Source of the DNA: an uncultured Collinsella sp.
Lineage (GTDB): Bacteria > Actinomycetota > Coriobacteriia > Coriobacteriales > Coriobacteriaceae
Direction: 5' to 3'
Assembly (NCBI GenBank): GCA_959026725.1
Contig: CAUFMG010000011.1
Span: 1 to 64,000 of the forward strand
DNA length: 64,000 nucleotides
Shown here: positions 42,000-50,044 of the stretch, one piece after another
Layout: every line of letters starts with the position of its first letter
Position numbering within the stretch: position 1 is the stretch's first letter
Position numbers and translations under genes: made by a program
Notes under the pieces: generated by a model
What the model saw: the letters and a program-made list of their open reading frames with translations, nothing else
The model's database searches: none
What the model was told of the DNA's origin: nothing

Positions 42000-43329
42000 A
42001 TAAAGCCTCGAGCGCGTTGGCGATGCGCTTCATGGCGGCATCGGCGGATGCTTGGTCGGGCGCCTCGGCCAGCACGCGGATAACCGACTCGGTTCCGCTC
42101 TTGCGCACGAGCACGCGGCCCTCGCCTGCCAGCGCAGCCTCGGCCTCGGCGATGGCGTTCTGCACGCCCATATTCTCGAGCGCGGCGTCCTTGTCCGCCA
42201 CGTGCACGGCCACCTGCGCCTGTGGCAGCAGCTTGCACGGAGCCGTGAGCTGCGAGAGCGTCTCGCGCTCGGCACGAATCACTTCCATCACGCGCAGCGA
42301 GGTCATAATGCCGTCGCCCGTGCGCTCGATATCGCCAAAGATCGTATGGCCCGTCTGCTCGCCGCCCAGGCTGTAGCCGCCCTCGCGCATCTTGGCATAC
42401 ACGTGACGGTCGCCCACGCCGCTGGTCACGGCACTCAGGCCGGCAAGCTCCAACGACTTGATCAGGCCAAAGTTGCTGGCGATCGTCGGCACCACGGTAC
42501 CGCCCGAGAGACGCCCGTGCTTGTTCAGGTACACACCGCACACGTACAGGATCTGGTCGCCATCGACCACGCGGCCGCGCTCGTCCACGGCCAGGCAGCG
42601 GTCGGCATCGCCATCGTAGGCAAAGCCCACATCCAGGCCCTGCTCCACCACGTGGCGCTGCAGGCGCTCAATATGCGTAGAGCCGCAGTCGACATTGATG
42701 TTAAAGCCGTCGGGCGCGGCATTGATCACGCGCACATCGGCGCCCAGTGCGTCGAACACCGGCTTGGCCACCGAGGATGCCGAGCCGTTGGCGCAATCGA
42801 TGCCGATCTTGACGCCCTGCAGCGAAAAGTTCGCGCTGGCGATGAGCGAAGCAATGTAGCGGTTGCGACCCTGCATGTAGTCCACCGTGGCGCCGATGTG
42901 GTTGCCCGTTGCCAGCGGCACCTCGCTCTTGCCATCGATGTAGTCCTCAATGAGCTCCAGCACGTCCTCGTCCATCTTAAAGCCGTCGCTGTTGACGAGC
43001 TTAATGCCGTTATCGCAAAACGGGTTGTGGCTCGCGCTGATCATGATGCCGCAATCGAAGCAGCCCTCCACGGTCTGATGCGCCACGCCCGGCGTCGGGA
43101 TCACGTGCAGCATGTAGGCGTCCGCGCCGCTCGCGACCAGGCCGCTCACCAGCGCCGCCTCGAACATATAGCTCGAGCGACGCGTGTCCTTGCCCACGAT
43201 CACGCGCGCCTTGGCCCCGCGGTTGGCGCCGTAATACCAGCCCACAAAGCGGCCGATCTTATAAGCGTGCTCTACCGTCAGCCCAACGTTGGCCTCACCG
43301 CGAAAGCCGTCGGTGCCAAAGTACTTCAT
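41998..43329 (-). CDS. glmM: phosphoglucosamine mutase
   Basis: 443-residue alpha-D-phosphohexomutase converting glucosamine-6-P to glucosamine-1-P for peptidoglycan precursors. YFGTDGFRGEANVGL at the N-terminus, active-site ISASHNPF with phosphoserine Ser100, metal loop YDGDADRC, sugar-binding GGEQTGH and phosphate-binding RKSGTESVIR. Its stop codon sits in a conserved hairpin. A hairpin at 43349-43375 separates it from the DUF4012 gene. Confidence 0.96.
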   Translation of the reverse strand: MKYFGTDGFRGEANVGLTVEHAYKIGRFVGWYYGANRGAKARVIVGKDTRRSSYMFEAALVSGLVASGADAYMLHVIPTPGVAHQTVEGCFDCGIMISASHNPFCDNGIKLVNSDGFKMDEDVLELIEDYIDGKSEVPLATGNHIGATVDYMQGRNRYIASLIASANFSLQGVKIGIDCANGSASSVAKPVFDALGADVRVINAAPDGFNINVDCGSTHIERLQRHVVEQGLDVGFAYDGDADRCLAVDERGRVVDGDQILYVCGVYLNKHGRLSGGTVVPTIASNFGLIKSLELAGLSAVTSGVGDRHVYAKMREGGYSLGGEQTGHTIFGDIERTGDGIMTSLRVMEVIRAERETLSQLTAPCKLLPQAQVAVHVADKDAALENMGVQNAIAEAEAALAGEGRVLVRKSGTESVIRVLAEAPDQASADAAMKRIANALEAL

Positions 43330-43348
43330 GCGCTCTCCTTACAAAATA

Positions 43349-43375
43349 GGGGCGGACAGATTGCCTGTCCGCCCC
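43349..43375 (-). terminator. hairpin downstream of the DUF4012 gene
   Basis: Perfect 11-bp stem GGGGCGGACAG/CTGTCCGCCCC with loop of five. The T tail on the minus strand is weak (TATTTTG), so termination may be partial. Confidence 0.6.
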
Positions 43376-43412
43376 AAAATGGTACTCGATTATCTGCACT
43401 ACCAGAAAAACC

Positions 43413-45725
43413 CTACGCCGACGCGCTGTCGCGAGCCGCCTGGCATGTAGGAGTCTGACGCAGCGTAAGCGGCTTGTCCCCCGCCTCGGCCGACGTGGTC
43501 AGCGTATACGTGATCGTCGTCGTCTCGCCAGCATGCAGGTCAACGGTTCCTGAATAGCAGGGAACTCCGTGCCAAGTGGCAGCGAACAGTCCAAACTGAG
43601 TCCCCTCGACGGTTAGATCGGTAATGCTGCCGCCTGTCGGCGCAAACAGTGATACATACAAGCGCTCATCGTCACGCGAGGTCCCAGGCGCACTGGCCGC
43701 TACGTAGTCGGGCAGCTTACCTGCCTCCTCCTGCGTCATGATGTTCGTCAGGGTAACGGTGATGCGATACGAGCAAGCGCCGTCGCCGTTCTTCACGCCC
43801 TGACCAATCTGCGTATCGGCGTTCAGATACCAGTCGAGCTTGGAGAAGCTCAGGTTGTTAAAGTAGACACCAGCAACGGGATCTTCACTCGGGTCATCCG
43901 GATCGGGCAGTGAGGCGTCGATGTTCATCTCCTTGATAGCGTTCTGCTCGTCATCGTTTTTCATCCACGCGATCAGGCGGCCCTCTTCGGCACCGCGCTC
44001 AACGGCGCTGACAAGGTTCGCAACATCGACGTCGCCGATACCGCCAAGGATCTTGTCAAAGGCAGCGCTGGCGACGGATGCAAAGATGCCGTCCGACTCC
44101 TCGACCGGATAGTTCCAGTACACATCATGCATAAGCACCTTCGCCGCGTTAGTACCGTCAACGACTGTACCGTCGGGCAGTGAAACATTACCCACGAGGC
44201 CCAACAGATACTGCAGGAATACCGGATCGATACCAATGACGCCATCGACGTCCTGACCATATTCAGACTTCCACAGCGCGGCGACACGCTGCGAATTACG
44301 GGGCCAGTCGGGCGAATAGGTGTTGCCCGAGATGTATAGGTTGCTGTGGTCACCAAACAGCGTCTCATCTTCTTCGTCGACGCTCTCAACCGCCTCGTCT
44401 TTGCTGCGCGCAATGCAGGGAACAAACTCGCCAATCGACATCTGGCCGTCGGTGACCGAAATCAGACCCTGCGAACCGCCAAAGCCGCCGCAGGCACGAA
44501 TCTCGACGTTGTTCATGGCGTACATAAGGTAGTTGCGCGTCTGGCCGTTGGCGCCGAGCATCTGGGGAAGGACGGGGGCAACCTTCTCCGCCGCGTCAAC
44601 CGCGCCGTTGAGGGTGGCAAAGCCGTCCTTGGCCTTATCGACCAGCTCGGTCACCTGGGAAATATGAGTATCGCCAATGCCCTGGATCTTCTCGTTGGCG
44701 CTCTTGAACACCTTCGAGCTGCTGGAAAGCGAATCGGCGACCGCCTGCAGCGCAGACACGTTAATCATGCCGTCCTGGAACAGCTTGCCGGGCGTAGCCT
44801 GCGAGAGGTTGTCGGCCATGGGAACCAGCGCATTGCTCGAGACATCGGACAGGGCGTCAATCATGGTGCGGGCCGCATTGATATCGCTGCCATACACCGG
44901 GATAAACGAAGCCGCCGCCCACAGCGGGCTCGAGGTCTCCGCCTTCATGCTGTTACAGAGCTCATCGATCTTCTTCGCGTCGTCAGGCAGCGTCGAAAAA
45001 TCGCCCGACGTGACCTTATCCTTAAGGCCACCGACGATCTCGACAGCCTCCTTCGCTTCGCTCTTTACGGTCTTTGCCGAGTTAAGCAGCATAAAGCCGC
45101 CTGCGCCAAGCACAACGAGAAGCACCGCGACTACAGCGGCAATAATGGCGCCGGTGTGACGCTTTTTGCGCTCGCCCTTGCGATGGCGATGACGGACCAG
45201 ACCGTCAGAGGTCGAACTCGACGAAGCGTCGCTACCGTAGTTCAAGCCAAAATCGTAATAATCTTCCTTGGAACCCGAGCCCGCAAACTCGGCACCGCTA
45301 TCATCCAGGCGGGCGAACGTGCCAGTCTCGGAGGCGCCGGTGTAAATCGTGCCAAGGTTACCCGTAAGCCCCGCGCCACCGGCAGAAGGAGTATTGTTGG
45401 CGGCCTTGCCGGCATTAACGTTGCCGGCAGCATTCGCGGCGTTGGCAGCACCTGCGTTGTTCGCAGGCACCGAAGGAGCCCCGCTCGGCTGCGACGCGGA
45501 GGTTGCACCGCCCGCAAAGACATTCCCTTTTGCACGGCCGGTCTTTTTTGCCTTTTGAGACTGCTCGTACAGAGCGGTAAACATCGCCGTCTCGCCCGGG
45601 GACACGCGCTTACCGGAACCGCCCTGTCCAGCGCCGCCCGGCGTGCCGGCCTTACCAGCCCCGTTCGGGCGCGGCGGAACTGCAGGACGGCCGCTATCGC
45701 TGCCCTTAAAGTGATTACCAGCCAT
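43413..45725 (-). CDS. DUF4012 membrane-anchored protein
   Basis: 770 residues. The N-terminal ~185 residues are cytoplasmic and of low complexity (Gly/Ala/Asn rich, including repeated NAANAAGN-like stretches), then basic RHRHRKGERKKRH, a single membrane helix at about 192-214 and a large extracellular domain with the DUF4012 pattern (NYLMYAMNNVEIRACGGFGGSQGLISV; SPDWPRNSQRVAALWKSEYG; IGIDPVFLQYLLGLVG). DUF4012 proteins are frequent in actinobacteria, some near surface polysaccharide genes. Start fixed at MAGNH by a GAGGA eight bases before. Confidence 0.88.
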   Translation of the reverse strand: MAGNHFKGSDSGRPAVPPRPNGAGKAGTPGGAGQGGSGKRVSPGETAMFTALYEQSQKAKKTGRAKGNVFAGGATSASQPSGAPSVPANNAGAANAANAAGNVNAGKAANNTPSAGGAGLTGNLGTIYTGASETGTFARLDDSGAEFAGSGSKEDYYDFGLNYGSDASSSSTSDGLVRHRHRKGERKKRHTGAIIAAVVAVLLVVLGAGGFMLLNSAKTVKSEAKEAVEIVGGLKDKVTSGDFSTLPDDAKKIDELCNSMKAETSSPLWAAASFIPVYGSDINAARTMIDALSDVSSNALVPMADNLSQATPGKLFQDGMINVSALQAVADSLSSSSKVFKSANEKIQGIGDTHISQVTELVDKAKDGFATLNGAVDAAEKVAPVLPQMLGANGQTRNYLMYAMNNVEIRACGGFGGSQGLISVTDGQMSIGEFVPCIARSKDEAVESVDEEDETLFGDHSNLYISGNTYSPDWPRNSQRVAALWKSEYGQDVDGVIGIDPVFLQYLLGLVGNVSLPDGTVVDGTNAAKVLMHDVYWNYPVEESDGIFASVASAAFDKILGGIGDVDVANLVSAVERGAEEGRLIAWMKNDDEQNAIKEMNIDASLPDPDDPSEDPVAGVYFNNLSFSKLDWYLNADTQIGQGVKNGDGACSYRITVTLTNIMTQEEAGKLPDYVAASAPGTSRDDERLYVSLFAPTGGSITDLTVEGTQFGLFAATWHGVPCYSGTVDLHAGETTTITYTLTTSAEAGDKPLTLRQTPTCQAARDSASA

Positions 45726-45874
45726 AAAGAAATCCTCGCAATTGAGTCGCAATGAAAAAGTCCATAACATTACTAGTTTATGGCATTTTGAGCATCGACA
45801 GCTAAACTCCAGACACGGACATCAATTGGCGAAAATGCGGCACAACACCTTTTCTGTCTTGGCGGAGGCGCCAG

Positions 45875-46897
45875 CTACACCGTAAGGAACATCATCACGA
45901 TGATCATGGCAAAGCCGATAAGGTCGGTCGGCAAAAACACCGTCCCCAGCATAACGGCGCTGGTGATGGTCGCCGAAACCGGCTCCACAGTTCCGATGAG
46001 GCTCGCGCGCACCGAGCCGATGTCCTTAACGCCCTGCATATAAAGCATGTAAGCAAAAAACGAGCCGATAACCACGAACACCGCGAGCGCCTCGATGCCG
46101 GCAGCGTCGAGCGCCGGCATATGCGCCCAGGGCTGCACGAAGACGCACGAGACCACGCCCGCCGTGAGCATTGCCGAGCCCGTGACGATGGGGCTACCGT
46201 ATTCGGGCAGGATCTTGGCGGGAATCACCGCCATACACGTGGCGCTGACCGCACACATAAGACCTGCTGCCAGGCCAAGCGGCGAGATATTCAGGCTGGT
46301 GGGGTCGCCGCCGGTGGCGATTAAAAAGGTTCCACCCAGAGCCAGGCCAATGCCGATGACTTCGCGAGTGCGCGGCATGCGGCGATCGGTCACGCAGGCG
46401 TAGCCCATGATGATAACGAGCTGCAGGCACTGGAGCACCGTCGCGGTTCCGGCGTTCGTCAGGCGCACGGCCGAAAGATAGCAAAACTGGTTGAACAACA
46501 GACCAAAGGCGGTAAAGAGCAGCAGCTGCTTGCGATCGGCGGGTGTGGTCCAGAGCTTAATCAGGCGCTCGCGGTCGCGCGTAACAACCACGGCCATAAA
46601 GAGTAGACCGGCGAGAATCTGACGCACGCTCATAAGCCACAAGGTGTCGACGTGGTAGGTATCGAACAGAAAACTCGCGCTGGTGCCCGAGAAGCCCCAA
46701 AACGAACCGCCCACCAGCGTAGCCAAGACGCCCGTGATCATCTTGCGCGTCGAAGCGCTGTTCAGGCGGTCGCGCCATGCGCGACGGGTGTTGCGGCTGA
46801 GCTCGTCGGTGCCCTCGGGCACATCAATGTTCGATATATCGGTCATCGGCACCGAAGCCCCTGCGCCTTCGACCTGCTCGACACACTCTTTGCTCAT
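45875..46897 (-). CDS. EamA/DMT-family transporter
   Basis: 340 residues with about ten membrane helices in two EamA halves (GSFWGFSGTSASFLFDTYHVDTLWLMSVRQILAGLLF; SPLGLAAGLMCAVSATCMAVIPAKIL) and family signatures such as ASLIGTVEPVSATI. The first ~55 residues are hydrophilic. GGGGGAG before MSKE fixes the start. Substrate cannot be told from the sequence. The preceding gap 45726-45874 shows no feature. Confidence 0.9.
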   Translation of the reverse strand: MSKECVEQVEGAGASVPMTDISNIDVPEGTDELSRNTRRAWRDRLNSASTRKMITGVLATLVGGSFWGFSGTSASFLFDTYHVDTLWLMSVRQILAGLLFMAVVVTRDRERLIKLWTTPADRKQLLLFTAFGLLFNQFCYLSAVRLTNAGTATVLQCLQLVIIMGYACVTDRRMPRTREVIGIGLALGGTFLIATGGDPTSLNISPLGLAAGLMCAVSATCMAVIPAKILPEYGSPIVTGSAMLTAGVVSCVFVQPWAHMPALDAAGIEALAVFVVIGSFFAYMLYMQGVKDIGSVRASLIGTVEPVSATITSAVMLGTVFLPTDLIGFAMIIVMMFLTV

Positions 46898-47128
46898 TCC
46901 GCTCCCCCGAAACAGCCTGGAAACAATTCGGCTTACCTTACCACGGCAAAGGCACCAGCCGAAGGCTTGTCCGCTTATCGGTAGGACAATTCCGCAGGCG
47001 TCTTTCCATAGCTCGACACCGCAACGGCCTTGCATTATGCGACAGCCAAATCGCGGCAGCAGGCTCTTTTGAAATGGATATGACAAGACCCCCGAATTCC
47101 ACAATGTAAGCGATTTTTAAAAATGTTC

Positions 47129-47157
47129 TTGCCACCGAGTTCAGGCTCCGTTATATT
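47129..47157 (+). promoter_or_regulatory. promoter of tRNA-Val
   Basis: TTGCCA, 17-base spacer, TATATT, about 30 bases before the tRNA. Near-consensus. Confidence 0.8.
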
Positions 47158-47186
47158 ATCCCTTGCGCGCTTGCGCACCCTTGATC

Positions 47187-47261
47187 GGGCGTTTAGCTCA
47201 GGGGGAGAGCGCTTCCCTGACACGGAAGAGGTCAGAAGTTCAAATCTTCTAACGCCCACCA
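47187..47261 (+). tRNA. tRNA-Val(GAC)
   Basis: A 75-base cloverleaf with encoded CCA, acceptor stem GGGCGTT/AACGCCC, anticodon loop CTGACAC (GAC), T-loop TTCAAAT. Confidence 0.97.
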
Positions 47262-47270
47262 AATGTTCGC

Positions 47271-47306
47271 AGCTCAGAGGCTATGTCCTCTGGGCTGTTT
47301 TGTTTT
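47271..47306 (+). terminator. Rho-independent terminator of tRNA-Val
   Basis: AGCTCAGAGG-CTATGT-CCTCTGGGCT followed by GTTTTGTTTT. Confidence 0.85.
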
Positions 47307-47596
47307 ATGTCGCCAAATCCGCTGGCAGTTCCAACCGTCATCGCAACGTAGCATCAATTCACCTGACGAATGGCTGCCAAACAAATTCAATACCCCAACA
47401 TCAACAATAGCCAGGCACAAAACTGCGCCGCAAGCTGCTCCAACCGCCCAACTGGCCAAAAGCCGACCATCTACTTGCCGATCTATCCATCGGCATAACC
47501 AATCAGTCCGCACCGCAACTTCTCAGCAAAACGCCGCGATGTCTGCGCCCTGCGGTATCCTTGAGCCACTTGCACCTGCAGCACCAAGGAGCCGCC
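47307..47596. other. intergenic, nothing recognised
   Basis: Moderately AT-rich spacer between the tRNA-Val terminator and the DUF5710 gene. No promoter, hairpin or frame stands out. Confidence 0.4.
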
Positions 47597-48283
47597 ATGC
47601 GCACCGAGCTCGATGTCCCCTTTTCGCACAAAGAAGAAGCCAAGGCGCTGGGCGCCAAATGGGACCGGACCAAGAAGATCTGGTATGTACCCAGCGGCGT
47701 CAACCCCGAGCCCTTTGCCGAGTGGCTGCCCGGTGTTGACCGATCCGACCCCTCAGCGCCGTATATATATCTAGTACTGGGCAAGCGCGAGTGCTGGAAA
47801 TGCCACGAAGAGACCTCGGTCGTGGCCTTCGGCATTCCCTATCGAACCGACGACGGCAAGGGCATCGCCATTGCGCACGCGCCCAACGAAGCCGGGCACA
47901 TTACCATCGACACGGCCAATGCCAACGCGCTCGCCATTGTTCCCGCTCTTGGCTGCGTCCCGGGCGAGATCCGCGACTATCTTTCTAAGCGCTGTGGCTA
48001 CAAACCCGTAGGCGCACGAGCCTCCAAAGCCCCGTCGCTCGGCAACACGTGCACCAGTTGCGACGCGCTGCAAGGCAGCCGCTATCTGTTCGAAGAACCC
48101 ACGTCCCCGTTTGCCCTCACCGCCATCAACAAGCTGCCGGCACTGGAGTTTGTGCGTGTCGAAGTTGCCGGCGTCTTTGGCGTCCCGGCCACGCGCACCG
48201 ACTTTGACCAGGCACTCTTTACTTGGGCACGCGACCATCACGCCGAGTTCCACAAGCAGCTCGGTGAGGGGATTTATTTGTAG
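47597..48283 (+). CDS. DUF5710-domain protein with Cys pairs
   Basis: 228 residues. The N-terminal ~45 residues (ELDVPFSHKEEAKALGAKWDRTKKIWYVPSG) are a clear DUF5710 domain, found in primases and antirestriction-type proteins. A CWKCHEET pair follows at about residue 66 and CTSCDAL at about 154, so one zinc site from two CxxC pairs is likely. AAGGAG precedes the ATG. Function unknown; DNA-related role is inference. Confidence 0.8.
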   Translation: MRTELDVPFSHKEEAKALGAKWDRTKKIWYVPSGVNPEPFAEWLPGVDRSDPSAPYIYLVLGKRECWKCHEETSVVAFGIPYRTDDGKGIAIAHAPNEAGHITIDTANANALAIVPALGCVPGEIRDYLSKRCGYKPVGARASKAPSLGNTCTSCDALQGSRYLFEEPTSPFALTAINKLPALEFVRVEVAGVFGVPATRTDFDQALFTWARDHHAEFHKQLGEGIYL

Positions 48284-48321
48284 GAACGGAGATGCCTTCA
48301 CAGCCAGCTCCTCCGCATCAC

Positions 48322-48606
48322 CTATCCCTCGTCGCCGGCGTCGTACACGATATCGAGGCCACAAACAGGGCATTTCTCCTGATACACCGGCATATGAACG
48401 CCTGTCCGTTTTCTCACTTCGTCGCTAAGTCTGTCGCGCGCATCGATGAACCGAATGTCGAGGCACGGTATTTGCGAGCCGCAGCAAGGACAGGAGACGA
48501 CAAACGACCCGCAATCAACTTCTACGCTCGGAAACATTTTGTTGTCTATAAGGGCACACGGCAGTTTTCCGTACTTCCCCATCGCAATATCGCCTCGCCA
48601 GCTCAC
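48322..48606 (-). CDS. small zinc-ribbon protein, 94 aa
   Basis: The protein contains VSCPCCGSQIPC and KCPVCGLDIVY, two CxxC knuckles about 45 residues apart that should bind one zinc. I start at a GTG whose GTGA overlaps the stop of the upstream gene, with AGGGGAG before it; an ATG 24 bases further in is the alternative. No membrane segment. Function unknown. Confidence 0.6.
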   Translation of the reverse strand: MSWRGDIAMGKYGKLPCALIDNKMFPSVEVDCGSFVVSCPCCGSQIPCLDIRFIDARDRLSDEVRKRTGVHMPVYQEKCPVCGLDIVYDAGDEG

Positions 48607-49172
48607 GCTCGCTCCCCTCTCGCTATACAAATCAGGAAGAGCATGCACCAGCAGGCGTGCACGAGATTGCATCGCCGCGCGATCCGATCAAACAACACGA
48701 TCGTAAAAGACCGCCAAAGCCAAATTTCATCGTCGGTCGCACCCTGTCCGGCAAACTCAATATCGACGGGTATGTGCTTCAGATAACTCATGTCGGGCGC
48801 AAAACGAGGGTCCGGTCCGCCTTTATGAACAGGACCGTGCAGAACAAACCATCCGTTTTCGGGCTCGAACCGCTCAACAAACGCAAGGCCGAGCACCTTA
48901 TAGCCCACCTCGGTTGCAAATATGACTCCGACTGGGACGCCACATTCCATGCAGTTGAGCATTTTACGGTTGTAATTCTGGTCTCGAAAACCAACGGTAC
49001 CCGGCGCTTGAACCGAGTACTTAATGACCCACGTGCCATCGTCCAAATAGAGCGGAGGCACATTGTTGATGCTCTCGATTTGCCGCTGGCGCACTTGTAC
49101 CCCGCTACCCCACTCCCCTGTATACTGGTGTAGCACGTGTTTCATCCGGGCTTGCTGGGCCGGATTGTTCAT
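48603..49172 (-). CDS. hypothetical protein, about 189 aa
   Basis: Frame starts near MNNPAQQARMKHVLHQYTGEWGSG; no convincing ribosome binding site, so the start is uncertain. The body (QRQIESINNVPPLYLDDGTWVIKYSV ... KMLNCMECGVPVGVIFATEVGYKVLGLAFVERFEPENGWFVLHG) is beta-rich with one CxxC, resembling the N-terminal domain of some HNH-type proteins, but no HNH motif follows. The C-terminal end is hydrophobic (CWCMLFLICIA). Translationally coupled to the zinc-ribbon gene. Confidence 0.5.
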   Translation of the reverse strand: MNNPAQQARMKHVLHQYTGEWGSGVQVRQRQIESINNVPPLYLDDGTWVIKYSVQAPGTVGFRDQNYNRKMLNCMECGVPVGVIFATEVGYKVLGLAFVERFEPENGWFVLHGPVHKGGPDPRFAPDMSYLKHIPVDIEFAGQGATDDEIWLWRSFTIVLFDRIARRCNLVHACWCMLFLICIARGERA

Positions 49173-49182
49173 GGGGGGTCTT

Positions 49183-49674
49183 ATGGCTGCTTCGAATCCG
49201 CCTAAGGGGAGCGTTTCTTCTTCGTCCATCAAGCCGGTTACGCGCAAGGCCGTGCGCTGCCAACGCGAGGTCGCCTGGCTTGTCACGCAGGCAGCAGGCA
49301 GACTCGTGGCGAGCACGGAGGACGTCAATGCGCCTACGCCGAGCTTTGTGTTAGCGGCGGCGCTGGATTTTGTGCGCCAATTGGAGCTTGCCGCACAGGA
49401 TGCCAGCGGCCACCTCGACTACCAGAATGTTATGGCGCCCGACCTGCAAACGTTCTGTCACATGGCCAAGTTGCCCGCCGCGCCCAATGCGCTTTCGGAC
49501 GTAGGCTACATGTTTACGCTCTCGGGCGCGGACCTTATCCGTGACATCTATGCATACTGTAGTGAGCTCACCGAGCGCCACGTCTTTGACGCGGCAGAAG
49601 TCAAACCGGGAAATGTCATCAAGCTGGTTCTCAGGCTGTTCCTGATGGACGGACACGAGGCTGCGCAGGAATAA
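49183..49674 (+). CDS. hypothetical protein, 163 aa
   Basis: Starts MAASNPPKGS after GGGGGG four bases upstream, diverging from the previous gene with only about ten bases between starts. Helical, soluble (FVLAAALDFVRQLELAAQDASGHLDYQNVMAPDLQTFCHMAKLP). I do not recognise it. The tight divergent arrangement suggests shared regulation with 48603-49172. Confidence 0.6.
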   Translation: MAASNPPKGSVSSSSIKPVTRKAVRCQREVAWLVTQAAGRLVASTEDVNAPTPSFVLAAALDFVRQLELAAQDASGHLDYQNVMAPDLQTFCHMAKLPAAPNALSDVGYMFTLSGADLIRDIYAYCSELTERHVFDAAEVKPGNVIKLVLRLFLMDGHEAAQE

Positions 49675-49732
49675 GTCGTCCGGCAGAGCCATTACCGATC
49701 CGGCGATGACGCCTTGCCGTAGCCGTCACCGC

Positions 49733-49910
49733 ACGAGCGAAGATTTTCGGACGGTCGGATATCGAGAGTGGATATTTGGACGATTTTTGGGGCTTTTGCG
49801 GCAGATTCCGTCCAAATATCCATTCTCGTTCGATAGGTATCCGGAAATCCTCGCTCGTCCGTCCGAACATCCACTCTCGTTTGGCGAGTGTCCAATTATC
49901 CATGCTCATG
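49733..49910. repeat. hairpin plus tandem 22-mer array, locus I
   Basis: Two inverted units (ACGAGCGAAGATTTTCGGAC and CGAGAGTGGATATTTGGACG) are followed by four forward units (consensus GTCCRAAWATCCACTCTCGT). The second inverted unit pairs with the first forward unit over 20 bp with a single wobble. Same architecture as 54073-54240 and 55522-55641. Fills most of the gap 49675-50044; the rest is the leader of the M16C gene. Confidence 0.75.
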
Positions 49911-50044
49911 CAGCGGGCACGCGGGGCCTTTGCCCAATCCGCCAGCATCGTCTCCAGTTCGTTGCAGAGCCGTGGCCCCATATGGGTATACTCTCGAGGA
50001 TTCGACTCGATTCGCCCCCGCTGGGGCGTCAAAGGAGACTGCAT

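Noticed and set aside
49733..49910. CRISPR-like array
   Set aside because: The ~22-bp units follow each other with no or only 7-base gaps, vary among themselves, and no cas genes are near. It is a repeat array, not CRISPR.
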